From Norana najaformis (taxonomy: Eukaryota; Annelida; Clitellata; Crassiclitellata; Hormogastridae), in contig OZ029921.1 in assembly GCA_964023275.1 (NCBI GenBank), forward strand, positions 13,087,806-13,151,805: a DNA stretch of 64,000 nt, given 5' to 3'. Of the stretch, positions 28,001-43,000 are shown piece by piece. The stretch's first letter is position 1. Every line of letters begins with the position of its first letter. A model generated the notes under the pieces. That model was not told the DNA's origin. It was given only the letters and a program-made list of their open reading frames with translations, and ran no database searches. The position numbers and the translations under genes were made by a program.

Positions 28001-31000
28001 ACTGTAAAGCATAAACATTATAGTGACAACAACCATAGCATACTGTTTTATCAATCTTTGCGCCAATAAAACATGTTTTTAAAACAGCCAATCAAGCTGT
28101 TTAAAAACAACTAGTCAAAACAGCCAATCATGTCAATAACAAGTACCATGTAAGTAACTTTAAGCACCACAGCATCACATTATCATTCTGAAACAACTAG
28201 GCCAACAATATGCAACTTGGGAATGTGCAAAGCTTAAAGCAATAACTGCCTCTATCCCCATGAAAAAGACTAGCAGCAAACCACATTTCAGAGATACGTG
28301 GTGTGTTTTTAACTTCTCCAGAATTCGACAATAAACAAGAGAAATCGAAAACTCTTGCATGCCCGTTTTTACACCATCATCTCTAAGAAAAGGCAGAGAA
28401 CTCTTCTGAGGAAATGACAAAGGAGCAGTGATCTGAAAACTAATGGCTCACATTTTGTGTTCTGTGCTTTTGCGCTTTATGGAATCCTCCAAAATCAGGA
28501 AACATCTGTGCAAAACTTAGATGAGCCACAGAACGGAAACAGAGCTATGGTATTTGCAAATACAAGGTATAGTGATCTAACAAGCAGACAAACAAGTAGC
28601 CATCTTGGCCAATGTATGCAGACTAAGTAATTAGTAGCTGCTACTTAGGCCCATGTCTCACCCATATAGCATCAACTGACAGTGCACCAAAACCGATCAC
28701 TATCCTATGAAGTCAGTTGCTTGTAGTGCAATCAGAGCAAACTTATAATTTGCTGCAGCATGACACTACAAAGTCTAACACTGCAAAACCGAAATGCATC
28801 CAGAATTCATTGGTCCTTTCCATTAGTTTTACTAAGTGCACCTATAGCATCACAATTTTACACCTGTGGCATGCAGAGTTAAGTATTTGGTTGATGTTAA
28901 AAAGTCAGTATGTGTGATTTCAACCTAAGACACCTTTGTAACTTGTTTCAGAATAATTCCGTGTGGTGACTTAAAGACTCATTTTGTCAGAACAGGTCAC
29001 AATTTGTCCTGTGCTCAGTATACTTGAAAAGTCTTGTATGTTTGGATGACTGTTGCGACAGCTTCTGAATGGAGTTATTTTTCAAGTATGTATGTAGGTA
29101 TGTATCACTAAATTTATAAAGCGCCTTTTAAGTAACTCACAAAGGTGCTGCAGCACAGCTACCTAACGGTCTCTAAATAGGAACGTCTTGAGATGGGCAG
29201 AAAATGTTTCTTGAAATGTTGAACAGGCAAGGGATTGGATGTCTGGTGGAAGAGTGTTCCAGAGAAACGGCCCCACAGTGGAGAAGGTTCGGCCCACCCG
29301 AGCAGACGTACGAGAACGCAGTACAATGAGTTGACCATGTGTCACCGATCGTAGTCTCTGTCGACCAGGTTGATCAGCAATCGGCTTGATGAGCTCAATG
29401 ATATAATTCGGCACTGAACCAACGATCGAGGACCTGACCATGAGGAATATTTTGAACTGTACCCTCTTCTCAACTGGAAGCTAATGTAGGGTGTCTCGTA
29501 TGTAGGTGGAAATATGTGAGAATCTGGACGTACCAGCAACGAGCCGAGCAGCACAGTTGAGAACAGACTGGAGCTGACAGATGCGGAGTTTAGGCAGGCC
29601 GACCAGGATGGAGTTGCAGTAGTCCAGATGCATGATGATGAAGGAATGGACGAGCATGACAGCCGCGCTATAGGACACATTTCGACGTATAGCCCTTATC
29701 TGACGCAGTTCGTAGTAGCAAGTCCTGCAGAGTGAATTAATATGGTCCGCCATCGACAGCTCTTCATCCAACTAAACACCCAGATCACGAGCTGTTCGCA
29801 GCGAGACCGAATTCGAAGACGCTGCCAGAATCATGTGCCGAGAGCCGAACCAGATGAACTGTGTTTTCGCTGGGTTCAGCCGAAGCCGGTTTGAGGACAT
29901 CCATTTCTGTATATTGGTAACCATCTGGATCTTCGAGACACAGGCTGCGGTGTCAGATGGATGGCAAGTCGCATATATCTGCACATCATGGTGAACCAGT
30001 GCATCGAGAGCTGTGACAACCTGGGTTAGATCGGCAGTATAGAGTATGTAGAGGAGTGGCCTGAGAACTGAACCCTGTGGCACGCCACAGAGAACCGGTA
30101 TCCAGCTCGATGCATCCGTCCCGACCTCAACCCTCATAGCCCTCCCGTCGAGGAAAGAGCGTATCCATTCGAGTGTCCGGCCCCCAAAACCATAAGAGAT
30201 TTCGAGACGAGTCAGGAGAATCTGATGAACCACAGTGTTGAATGCTGCGATTACATCGAGGAGAGCGAGCAGCGTGACCTTCCCTGTGTCGATTGCATCA
30301 TAGATGTCGGAGACAAGTCGAAGGACCACCGTCTCAGTCGAATGGCCCTCCCTAAAACCGGGCTGACGCTTTGGCATGAGATTACTTGAGTCGAGATAGA
30401 AGACTGCTTGCTGTGCGACTATTTTCTCGATGATCTATGAGAGAAATGAGAGGTTGGAGACTGGGCGGTAGCTACTCACATCTTCAGGATCCAATTCGAG
30501 CTTTTTAAGGTGTGGTTTGATGATAGCCCGCTTCTGACTAAAAGGTAGATGCCCCTCGGCGAGCGATGAATTACAGAGCCGAAGCAGGAATGGAGGGAGA
30601 TCATCGACAAGCTCCTGAAGAAGAAAAGTTGGAATCGGGTCCAGAGAGCATGTCTTTGTTGGGGAGGACTGGAGTGACCTGAGTTCAGCGGCGGTAACCA
30701 TTCTAAAGCTATCAAACTGATACTGAGTCATGGTGTACTCCGGAGTAGGGGAACCCTCTGTTGCATGTCAAACATCTGCGACCTTATCAGCCAGATAGCG
30801 CGCGTAGTCAGCAGCAGTGAAATTTTGGGGTCGTAGAGTCTCCACCATGACCAAGCATGGAGGAGAGGTCGTTCCAGAGTAGCCGTCTGTCCCCCAAATG
30901 CCGGGCAGTTACAGCCTCCCAATAGCTCTGTTCTTTACCTTGAAAAAAGTGTGTTTTTCCCGTAAAAGTCTAATCCATTCAGAGGGATCACTGGCCTGAC

Positions 31001-34000
31001 CAGTCCGCCTGTAGAGTCGTTCAGCCCGCCTGACCTTTCTGCGCACGGTTCTGCACTCCAAATCGAACCATGGAGTGGTCGGACTACGCCGCATATGGGC
31101 CGAGCATAGTGGAAGGATATCATCAATGATTAAACGAAGAGTAGATTCATAAAGATCAAACAACTCATCGGAAGAAAGGTCTTCTTCAAGGGTCGATTGA
31201 CAGAGTGGACTCTCTACCAGGCGCCGTCGTAGAACATCTCGGTCGAGCGTTTTCCAGCCCCTATAGGTAATGTAAGTAACGGGAGGAGAAGTGTAGATGA
31301 ACGGAATGTTAAAGGACAAGAAAGCATGGTCAGAGATCGAAGGTGGTTCGATCACGAGTGAAATGGGCCCGATGTCATTGCGAGTGATAAATAAATCCAG
31401 CCAACTGCCATGGGAATGGGTCGGCAAGTCAACATGCTGACGCAGGTCAAAACTGGAAATCAACTGCCTCACCTGCTTGGCCCATGGGGAGTCAACACCC
31501 TCCATGTGGACGTTGAGATCACCCATGACTGTTGTAGCCGGCCAAAGCTTCCAGAAGAATTGTGAATTCTTGTATGAAAAGGGCGCTGAGCGCAAGGGAG
31601 GAAGTTCGATAGATGGCTGCTGTAGTGAATGGACCACGTGTCGTATGGAAGGAGCAGACTAAAACCTCGAAGGTGGTAAATTTGTGTGCAAGTTCAATTC
31701 GCTTCGCATGGAGACTCTCTCTGAAGTAGACCGCTAACCCACCCCCTCCAGGGTGAGCCGTAAGGAGAGTTGTCTCCCCACGAGGCATGTCTATACAGCG
31801 ACAACTCGGTGGTATGGATCGCCTCAGAGCAAACGTCCGTGGAGCTATGATGCCAAATCTCGACAGCAAATAAATTATCAATCTTGGAGCTATTTATAGC
31901 TTCGAATACGGAGGTAGCTTTATTACCAAGGCTTCTGATATTCCATGTAGCTAGTTTGAGGCCAGCGCGAGTAGTATAGTCAGGCGTATCTGTGAAGCTA
32001 GAGCGGACATGACGTGTATGCGGACGCCAGATGTGCAAAGTGAAGAGACGTTTACGAATACAGTGATTAAGCGGCCGTTCACCGTTAAGCGAGTTAATAA
32101 AGTCCTAAGTGTAAACATGGCCGACGTTCTCCACCATGCCACGTCATTCAAACGATCGATAAATTAAACGTTAAGTTACCGAAATGTCCGGTGTAGAACT
32201 CCATGAGCAATTCAGATTATAATATCCAGATAGCAGTCCAAATCGAATGGTACAAATTAGACAAGACGAACCAAGTGAAAAACTGATAAACTGCAGTTTA
32301 ATCACACGAGTAGCCATACTGTGTGTTTACATGCCGAAGCGCAACACGTGACCCCAGATTTTGTCTACCTCAGATTTTGTGTTGCCTGAATAGGATTTGG
32401 ACACCTATCATCAAAGCCTCACCATTATTTAAACAAGGCGTCTGTCCTGATTGTCTGGGTAAGCCTGCACTTACACACTGCCTGCTATTCATGACCAGAC
32501 AATCCTAGATTTGGTGAGGCACTGGCAAGCCACGGTCTTCAGAGTGGCATCAAATGTCTATCACGGAGATAACTTTATACCTTGGCAACAAACTAGCCCA
32601 GCTACTGAAACAGGACTTTTCGTGGGTTTCAATTTGAATCGATAGAAAATGGTGACAACATATCGAACTCCTTGCTAGCCATTTAAATTAAATGACATAA
32701 ATTGTTATGGTAAATAGCAAGAGGTAGACTGCATTTAGGCATACCTTCTACCTAAATCTATCAGTTTTATTAAGCTATACACTGGTATAATTATTTTCAG
32801 ATAAGGACAACTCGGCTGTTACCCAGTTTATACATCTACCTAGGTGCCAGATAGTGTCACCTGTGATCATCCATTTCTGCCATCTGAAGTCGTATATCGC
32901 TGTCCAGACGAGACTTTCTGTATTCGGCATCAGTCAAAAACCCAGCAAACCCTTTTCCCAGCTGGCGTTTATCTGGATTTTCCAAAACATCTGTCACCAT
33001 CTGATCTCCAATTCGTTTCATTCCTTGGAATGGATTTTCAATATCTGGAGCAGGTGTATCTTCAGGAGCTGGCTCTGGCTGTGCTCGCCGTGCCTGCCAT
33101 CCAGCCTTAGATGGTCTATATAAACACATCCGAAAACAAATTCACAAACTGTAGAATGGAGAAATTGCATTGGATTAACACTGCATCTAGACACTAATAA
33201 AATGCACACATTAAAATTATGGTTGCCACATATCCAATTTTTCACTAGGTGTCCTCTTTTTGTCTATTTTTTTAACAACCTACCATTCTACATAAGCATA
33301 AGTCATGATCAGCAGTTTTAGACAGATTACCTGAAATTATAAAGAACCATTGTTACTTAAAAATTACACAATAAATGGTCTCCTGATTAGATTCTTGGAT
33401 TGGATATAGTGTACAAAACAAGTTTACAGCTGCCCAGGCTTTCACCAAAGGTTCTACATTTATGGCCCAGTACATCCCAGATCCTGTTCTGCTTTTGGAA
33501 GGGTGCAGCTTTATAGTGTGGAAGGAAACAGGAAGATAAGGCAGTGGTGTATATGATGCATCACAATAATTCAGTGTACCAAAATATTCATTTGCTTCAA
33601 AAAGCAGATTTATTCAATAGGATTCTACGCTTTACATGAATATTTTGTCAAGATGACTAGAAACCTGTGCACTTGCTAACAAACTCGTGTGGACATTGGA
33701 ACAGAATGTCTAGTAATGCTAATTCTGTACACCAGCAGAAATGGTAAGCAGTTCTGGTTATTTTTCAGTTCAAATTATTTAATTTCTCTTAGTACTAATA
33801 TTTTCCAGTGCAAACATGTAAAATAATAAACAGATCACCAAAGCAATAAAGGCATTTGACAAGAATTACCCTTGTCTGGCTAAAGGTGGCATGACGTGGT
33901 AAGTGTCAGCAATTTCTGGGACTACAGTAGAACTTTGATCAGGCCTACTCATTGGGGAAGGCACAGCAGCACTTGTAGGTGTAGCACTGTCAAAAAACAC

Positions 34001-37000
34001 ATCATCCAGGTAGGAAGACTCATCTGACTGAAAAACGGAATTGACGGTTGGAGAGGGAGTCGGAACCTTTCAGAAAAACATAATGCAAAAAACTAGTTGT
34101 CCTTCAAGATTTAGCTACTTGCTAGAAATACACAACTCAGTTCATGAAAAATTCCTCACAAAATGTGAATTTATATGAAATGCATAAAACGAAATAACAC
34201 TATAAATAGAATCTAAGCCTCCAAATTCTAATTGTACGGTTAAAAAACATTTTTTGGACAATATCAAATCTAAATTTACATGCCATCTGAAAGCGGGAAA
34301 TCGTAAATTCAGTTCTGGAAACATCAGTTGTTTACTTTGGAGATGTTTCTACTGGTAAAAGATTAGCCAGGGCCATATCAAATCTAAATTTACATGCCAT
34401 CTGAAAGTGGACAATCATGAATTCAGTTCTGGAGACATCAGCTGTTTACTTTGGAGATGTTTTTGCTGGTAAAAGATTAGCCAGGGCTATATACAAACTC
34501 CTAACAGCACAGACCAGATTTCTTCAGCACCATTTGTCTTGTGATGAACTTGTTCTCAATGAACTCTAATATCAGTTAGGCTAGTAAAGAGTGCCTTAAC
34601 CCTTTGCATGCCAAATGCGCAAAAACTTTTCATGTGTGCCACATGCGCAAAATTGTGACATCACTTACCAAAGCTGTTGAAAGTTAGGGAACCAGCATTT
34701 TTCCTATGTAGGTTAACTGTTATTTAGGGCAATGAGCAAGCTACAGTTTTCCCATTTGTTATTGCAAACACGTGGAACAGTCATAAAGATCTTAAACCTG
34801 AAAAGTCAATGATTTGTTTTGTTCTGTGTTCACGCTTTACAACTGCAACAACGAAAGATGAAATTTGGCTTGTGATTTTCAGCAATTCAGAGTAGGATGA
34901 CAAGTTATTTTGGAAGGAATTCACAAGTTTACAAGTACCAGGACCAAAAGGACTGTAAGCAGCATTCATATTACTGATTTATAAAACTTTTCAAATAACA
35001 ATGACAGTAATACCAGCAATGATATCAGGTTACTCTGCTTCAGTGAAACTAGGATTTTCACCATACTCTGATAAAGGCTGGTTGAAAAATTTTGTGTAAT
35101 GGGTCGGCCTGTTCACCAATACTATAGATTCGTTGACGTTTCATATACTTTCATAGTTTTACAACAAGAATCGCTCACTCATCATTGCTGAACCTAACAG
35201 TTGCACTAATAATTGTGCAACAAATGCAGTTCCCCAAACATTAAGCTTAAAAAAGCAGACATCCATGTGGATTTATCACTTTTCTTCTTCTCTAGGAAAT
35301 TGTAAAAATACCTCTGTGATAGTTACTGGACGACATAACATAACCGGTAGATGCCTGGCTTGCGATCGACATGCCACACAAAATGTTAGACATGACTTTG
35401 AAGTCTTTACACCTAAACAGCCCTCTGCCCTTTCAAAACATAACTGTATGCAAAGCTCAACTACTCCTACCTATTATCAACGACTGTGGGAGATTTGCAT
35501 ACCACCCAAGCTGTGGAGTGAGTGTTGAAAGAAGGAATGGTGCATTCAAAAATGATGGTTTACACACCAAACCAAAAGTGACAGACCGTTGCCTAAACTC
35601 TAGTTTAAACTATGACCAAATAATAATTGAAAAAACACACTACAATAAATATATAATAAGACTCAGCTGTTTATGCTATTGTCAGCATAGCATATTTGCA
35701 ATGTATTTAGCTATATTAATCTGCACTTTATTCCACTTCTTATTATTATAATAATAATAATAAAAATAATAATAATAATTGGCCATCCCAGAACAATGCA
35801 GTCCCTAATTTCTGAAATCCTGAGGGATCATAAATACCTCGGGTAAAAACAAAACAAAAAAAAACAAACAAAAAATAATAATGCCTTTCTTTTTCAGCGC
35901 CTCTCCATCTGTATTCAGCGCTATAATGCCATCACTTTCCAGGGCACGTTTCCTGATGTCGCCGAGGACGAGGCCTGATTTCCCAGCCAGCTCCTTGAGT
36001 AATTTTTCAGTTTCTGAGGGATTATATTTACCTTGGGCAAAAAAATAATCATAATAATAATAAAAAATAATAAAAAAATAATAATAATTTTATTTATTTG
36101 AAACATTTGCAGAATGTAGAAAGGCAGCATGATAAAACACTCCAAACACATACAAAGAATTAAATGACACAGGTTTGTTCAAAATTCATTTCAAAACAAA
36201 TTTCATGTTCACACTTTAACTGTACCTTCCATGGTTGATGATATATAACATTTCTATCGTTGGAGTGGAAACCCCAAAATATCTGGTTGGTACCAGCACA
36301 AGGGCTAAAAATATCTGGCATGCAAAGAGTTAACAGGTTCCTCAACAGTATGATAGAAATGTTCAGTAACTTATACAACGATTTCTTAGTTTATTAAAAT
36401 AAATCTCAGCACTTGAACCTAATTTTTCCCATAATCTTTCCCGTGAAGGCATTTTTAAACTCCAACTGTTAGAAGCTGCTTACTTCGCCTCTCATTTGGT
36501 TCAGCATTATGCTACGACTCCGTAAGGAAGGCTTCTTCAGTACCTTCCCAGGCATCTGCAGACAGACACAGGATCACATAAACAGCCTGGAATGATTAAA
36601 TATAAAACATGAGATGCATACACATATCACAAGACTATTAGTCCACCAGACTGAAACAACATACAACAGCTTGAACAGTGGTTCACCCAAGACCTGAGTA
36701 AGCAACTTCAAACATCTGTGCTGCAAAACACCTATGAGAAACAAGGTTGGGTGCTCTTTAAGACCTCAACAATTCCGCAGTTGTAAGTAAGAGGTGGGGC
36801 TATCATTCACTATTGATGATCTACTGGTGTGGCAGGGTTCCTCAGGCCACAACCCAGTAAAATCCCCCACACTCAAGATGGATTCCATTAGTTCTAAAGT
36901 ACAGAAAGGATAGAAGGAACTTGGAATATGAGGCACATCTGTGATCATAGCAAGTGTTGCATCTATTGTGCCTGCAACGGCTGTTGTACCTTTCATACCA

Positions 37001-40000
37001 TGAAGCACGTTGTTTTCCACTTATGGAGAGAGAAAGAAGGAAATAGGTCACATTTTAATAACATCAACTGTATCTAATGTAATCTAATCCAATGACTTCT
37101 ACTGCGCCCTTATCATTAGGCTCAAAGCATTAGTTGATGGTCACTTCATATGAAATCGTAATCAATCCACTCGAGAAGCCATGCCGAATTCCAGAAGGCC
37201 CAAGCAACCAGAAGTTAGGCTACAGTGGATAAGTAAGTTAAAACAAATCAGTCATAAGTTTAGACCCTAAGGACATCAAGAAAGTGAAAGAATGAACTAA
37301 ACTGGGCAGTGATTTCAAAAGTCTAGGACCAGCTACTGAGAACACCCGAGAACTCCCTACTATTCTGGTGCAAGGCAGCGCAATAGTCACAGTGTCCATT
37401 GATGGAATACAACATTTACTGGAATGAGGGGTAAGCATGGAGCACAGATAGGTTGGCTGATTAAAATGTAGTACTTTTTAAAGCTGGATTCTCTGCTCAG
37501 AAGGCAGCCAGTGCAATGAATACAATAAAGCCATAAAAGCTGAAATTCATGGTCTTTGCTATGGCTTGGGCAAGTATTTGTTATGGCTTTAGCCAAGGAG
37601 TTCTGAACTCTTTGGAGTTTCTGCACATTTGACTTTGTGAAACCAACAAGGATTGAGCTACAGCAGTCAAGGCGACTAGAGGCCAATGCAATAGGCAATG
37701 ATATTCTAGAAGACATGGGGACATAATGCCTAATTCTGTGTACGTTACGAATATACGTGTATGATGATTTACAAATACCATTTACGTAGTTCGTGAGAGA
37801 CACAGCAGAATCAAAAACAATGCCCAAGTCATGAGCAGTATTAGTCAACTCAACAAGTGAGTCACCCAGTTTTAAGGATTTAAGTGCTTGCCTCTCTGTG
37901 TGCCTGGCTTGTTGTAATGTTACTGTTGTTGTCCTGTTGGTGTGCATGTTGCAGTGTTTTTGATGTTATGGTTATGTATGTGTTTGGGAGGTGGTGGGCT
38001 GAGTAGGCAACTTTGAGTGCCCCAAAATTTTTCTATCAAAAACTGGACAGAAGGATTGAAAGAGGAGATAAAATGTTAAAGAATGATGTTAACCTCAAGT
38101 CTATATGTCAAACATTACCAAGATCTGATAAGTTAAAAATTTCTTACTTTTTAGGCATTTCTTATTACTCCGATTGTACGACTACTGTCTGCATACTAAA
38201 AATATTGTATCTCCTTTATTTATGAAAATATTTTCAGAATTTTTAGGACATTTTGTTTGGTATTAATTTATGCACAGTTCATGTGCTGACACTACATATG
38301 TTGTCACTGAAAATGTTTTCTATAGGGGTTTGAACATGAAAAGTTTTCAAATGGGGTGGGTACAGTTTGGGGCAACTATGGGTACCTCCCCAAAAAAATG
38401 TTTCTCAAAAACTGGAAAGATGGTTTGAAAGAGGAGATAAAATGCTAAAGAATGATGTTAACCTCAAGTCTGTAAGTCAAAAAATTACCAAGATCTGACA
38501 AGTTATAAATTTCTTACTTTTCAGGTGCTTTCTTATATTTCCTTCAATTTGTACGACTTCAGTTTACATATTAAAAATCTCCTTCATTTATAAAAATGTT
38601 TTCAAAATTTTTGGGAAGTTTTGTCTGGTACTGATTTCTGCACGATTTTTGTGCTGACAGTACATATGTTGTCACTGAAAAATTTTTCTATAGGGCTTGA
38701 ACATGAAAAGTTTTAAAATGGGGTCAGGTACCGTTTGGGGCAACTTTGGGTATCCCAAAATTTTTTGTATCAAAAACTAGATCGATGGATAGGAAGAGGA
38801 GATAAAATGCTAAAGATTGATGGTAACCCCATGTCTGTAGGTCAAGAACTGACCGAGATACAACAAGTTGAAAACTATTTAATTAATAGGTGTTTTCCGG
38901 TAAAATAGCTCGTCATCAGGGCCTAGGCAGAAAAAATTATCTCGTCAGTTAAGGATTAAGCCAAATTTAGTCTGGGGCTAGCACTTATGACCTCTTTATG
39001 CATGTGGCCCCGGACATAAAAGTTAGAATAAAATAACACACACCATTAAGCCTTTGACTCCATCCAGTGCCATCTTCCAGACGTGGTCTCTTTCTGCTCT
39101 CTTTGTAGGCTGAGGACGTCCATATCGCTTGCCACTACTAGCAACTGAAATTCGTGATATCTGGCGAGAGGCTGGAGTTCTGAAAACAGTTCAGTGACTT
39201 TAGGAAACATCAAGTAATTTATTTAACAATTCCTGCAATCAGATTCTTGAGATGGAAACGTGTTAAACAGTTTGTCTGTACATTCCAATCAACACTGATG
39301 AAAATAAGAATTATAAGTGGGTGCTCTGGCTGCCTGAGGTTGTGAGAGAGCTGAACTAGGAACCAACACATCTAACTGAGAGTCATTAGATTAGATTAGA
39401 TTAGTTCACGTGCTGATCTTCGCAATGTGACGTCCAAGCTTGATGCTATGTCTCAATGAAGACATCCAGATAATGACTGATGGGTATCATGTGTTTTCTG
39501 CTAAGGCTTCTAGCTTTCATGTCCCAAGCAGCAGTCCAGCACAATACAGCCAGCTTGTTGCATCATACAGCATCTGTGTTGATGCACTAACTTTCTTGAA
39601 ATGTGGACAACATATATGGAGCTTAAACAGTGTTTTTCCAACCCCGCAGTTCACCCTCTTACTGCATCATCACAGCTGAGTAGCCTCAGTGTCTCTGAAC
39701 TGTAGTCCAAAGGTTGTAAAATGTGTACAAAGCCAAACTAAAATTTCACTTTGGCAAGTCCTGTAAGTCCAGGGACCTTTATCTAATAAAATATTTTTAA
39801 AAAGAGCCAATTTAGCTGAGAAGAAAGAGAAAACTGTAAAAAGTGCACATACTAGTCATGGTGGGTGTAAACGTGTTGCTTGGCAACAGCTCTCAGCTTT
39901 GCTTGAAATTATGATGTAATTCATTAATTGATGCTGTAACTAGTGGATTTTTTATGTCAGCTGATTTTGGTTGATTTAAATGAAGAGACTATTTAACAAA

Positions 40001-43000
40001 TAACTTGGAAAAGAGACAGTCAAACTTAAAATTCTTTAAAAATTCTTGACACTTATAAATCAAGTTTTGAATGTGGTCTTTCTGGATATCATGCATTCTA
40101 TTTGGTCAGCACCAGATTCAACAGACTCAACTAGAAAATGACACCCTTTGGCCATCACAGAGGTCACCAACTGCAACTGGCCCATAAACTGACCAATTCA
40201 ATGACTCACCAACAGCCACCAGGAAACATCAGAAAAGTTTCACTACTCTCCACCTCTCCGAGGTTTTTCTTTCCAAGCTGTACTCCAGCTTGTCTCACAG
40301 AAACCAAATTCTTTTCTTATATCCTTCTCATCTAACCACAACTGGTATTCAAGGGCTGTGCACCTATTCTGCTAGTTACATGCCAGCAAGCACAACAGCC
40401 CACCTTATCCTTTATCAACAAGGATATGGCCCACAACCTAGTGTCTCAAAATATATGTTTTGTGACATTACATATGGTATGCCTGCCACAAACAGGACAC
40501 AAAAGATACAAAGGCCACTTTCTAGAGTTTAAGAGGTTCTCAAATAGATCTGTGCTATTTTATTTAAATGTCTATATGCACACTGCTGCAATTATAGAGC
40601 TATTATGATCTATTAATTGAACGACTGCAATGCTCTGTCTCTGCTTTCAGACTACACAGTATTACATCCAAATAAAATCATCTAGCAATTTCACTCACTG
40701 TAATTCTGAAACATGATGCAATTCAGATTTTATACAACAGTTACTGCTGGTCAAATTTTACATGGATTTAAACATTAGTACAAACCTGTGACCTCGAGCC
40801 AATGGGTCATAAGGCTGAGGCGTTTTGGGAAATACTGCAGGTGATGGCTGAGCAGACGAATGCTCAAACACACTGTCAAGTGTTTCTGCTCTTCGTTTAT
40901 ATCCACCTAAGAGAGAGCTGTTTGCATGCATTCTTTCAACATGTGATCTCCACCGGTTAAGAGTCTGCTGCCTTGCTTCTTCATTCTCGTCTCCAACTCC
41001 AAACCAGTTGGCAACATTACTTTTTAATCCCCTGAAAAAATGCAGAAAAGTTTTCCAAAATAATGCAACCGAATGCAGTGAAACAGTACACTGAAACAGT
41101 TTTATGTATCTGAGCATTTTTATGAAACTTTCAGTACCTCATATAAGCATTTCTTGTGCTTAAGTGACCTAGAGTTTCTAAATAAATGACAAGGTTGCAA
41201 ACACCACTGAGTGCTCTTATGTTTTTAGCAGTTAAAAATCATTAAAAAGGCCTTGTTTCTCTGCTGCTCAGGTGCATAATATTATTTGGCAATATACAGC
41301 CCTTAAAGCAATGGAATTTTGCAGAAATTATGCCCTTTCTGAAAGGTTGGAGTCAAAAGGCACAAGCAGCCAGGGTCTAATACAATGTAATAAAATGTAA
41401 TATAACTGAAATTACTTTGCAATGTAATGTACCACACACTGATATACTGCCTTTAAGCACTTCTCAAAATCACTGCTCACACAGCTGTCTAAGCAATCTA
41501 AACAAGTGTAGCCTAAGGTAATGTTTTTGCAATGTTTTTCGCATATATTCGGCTAGCTTTGCTATTGAACTGCCCTGGATACATGTATGTATGTATGCAT
41601 CAAGACATTTAATACAGTGCCTTTTAAGTACTTATCAAAATGTGCTGCACACATGGCAATCTAACTGATCTAAACAAGTGCATTTAAGGTAGTTTGAAAC
41701 TGTATACTGAAAAGAGTCAAATGCTCAGTGTGCACATACAACTGAAGACTGTTTCTACATAAATGTCCAACACAGGAGAAGGCACTAGAGGCTTGAGCTT
41801 GCACAGAAGCGCAGCACCTGCATATCCTTGTTGGCAGCAAATTACAATGATCAGCAACTTGGCTGACTGACGACTGGAAAACAAAGCTCTCTGCTGTACT
41901 ACACAGCAGTGCCAGCAAGTGAAGCACATCCCAGCAGAAGAATCGCGAATCTTATCTGTTCCAAGACAGGAAGCCAGTGTAATGTTTCGGGCACATATTA
42001 TGAAACACAAAAAATTAGTGTGATGGTTAAAACTCAGGCAGTTGAGCCTGGCTGGAGCTGAAGTAATCTGAACTTTGACAAGCTTGCAAAACTATATAAA
42101 ATGTCTTCACACTACATGTATAGCTCTCCTTGTAGAAACCTCTCAAAGGCACTCTGTGCCAGCTTTAAACAATGTTATAGTTCAATTCAGAGGCACGTTA
42201 AACTTTATCAAAATATAAACCAGAAAAATAGAATAGTAATGCTTATCTCAAACCCAAGCAATTTGAGCAAACTTAATCACTTATAGCTTTATTTATTAAA
42301 ACCAGAACCTAAGAAAATTAACTAACTGTAGAATAATCAATAAGCAGCCAATAAATAAACTGCCTCACTTTCTAGACTGAAAATTAATAATAACCAAATC
42401 TTGCTCTGTCATCATAAAACTCCCTCTCTTTCTATCCATGCCAATTATCATGTCCCTCCCCTCTCCTGCCCTCCCCTCACGTCCCCTCTCCTCCGCCCCC
42501 CTCATCAGCCCCCTCAATCTATGTAGTACACTAGTCTATTTATGAGTAGGTACATTGTCGTTCATACTGATAGCAACTATGCATGCTAACATATGAGCAT
42601 GATTGTCAGGTCAGATAAAATGTTTCTTGATTCCATTTTTATTTCCCTGCCACAGAATAAACCGACCCCCAAACTCCTAATTATTAGGCGGCCATAGCAC
42701 AGCTGTTCAGTCTATTTTAACCCTTTAACGACCACAGAAATTTTTTCATCTACCCCCTCACGACCGCACATTTTTGGCAAAAACGGCCAAAAAATAAAAA
42801 AATTGAACTTGTTTTATCTCTGTCAGTTTTTTACATGTAGACATAAGGTAAGCACCATTCTTTAGCATTTTATCTCCTCTTCCCAATCATCTGTCAAGTT
42901 TTTTGAAAAAAGAAATTTTGGGGTACCCCAAGTTGCCCCAAACTATTTCCCCCAAAAAATTTGCTATATTTTTATCTTCAAGACAGTCTACAAAACATTT

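Noticed and set aside
28175-28420. 81-codon hydrophobic minus ORF in iRhom intron 6
   Set aside because: Not homologous to iRhom TM segments; exons 6 and 7 already join in phase without it.
36766-37020. 84-codon minus ORF as a possible alternative iRhom exon
   Set aside because: Ends in a stop, phases do not match exons 4 and 5, and no iRhom similarity is seen.
38018-38890. CRISPR-like spaced repeats
   Set aside because: Units are ~370 bp with no short repeat/spacer structure, in an animal gene intron.
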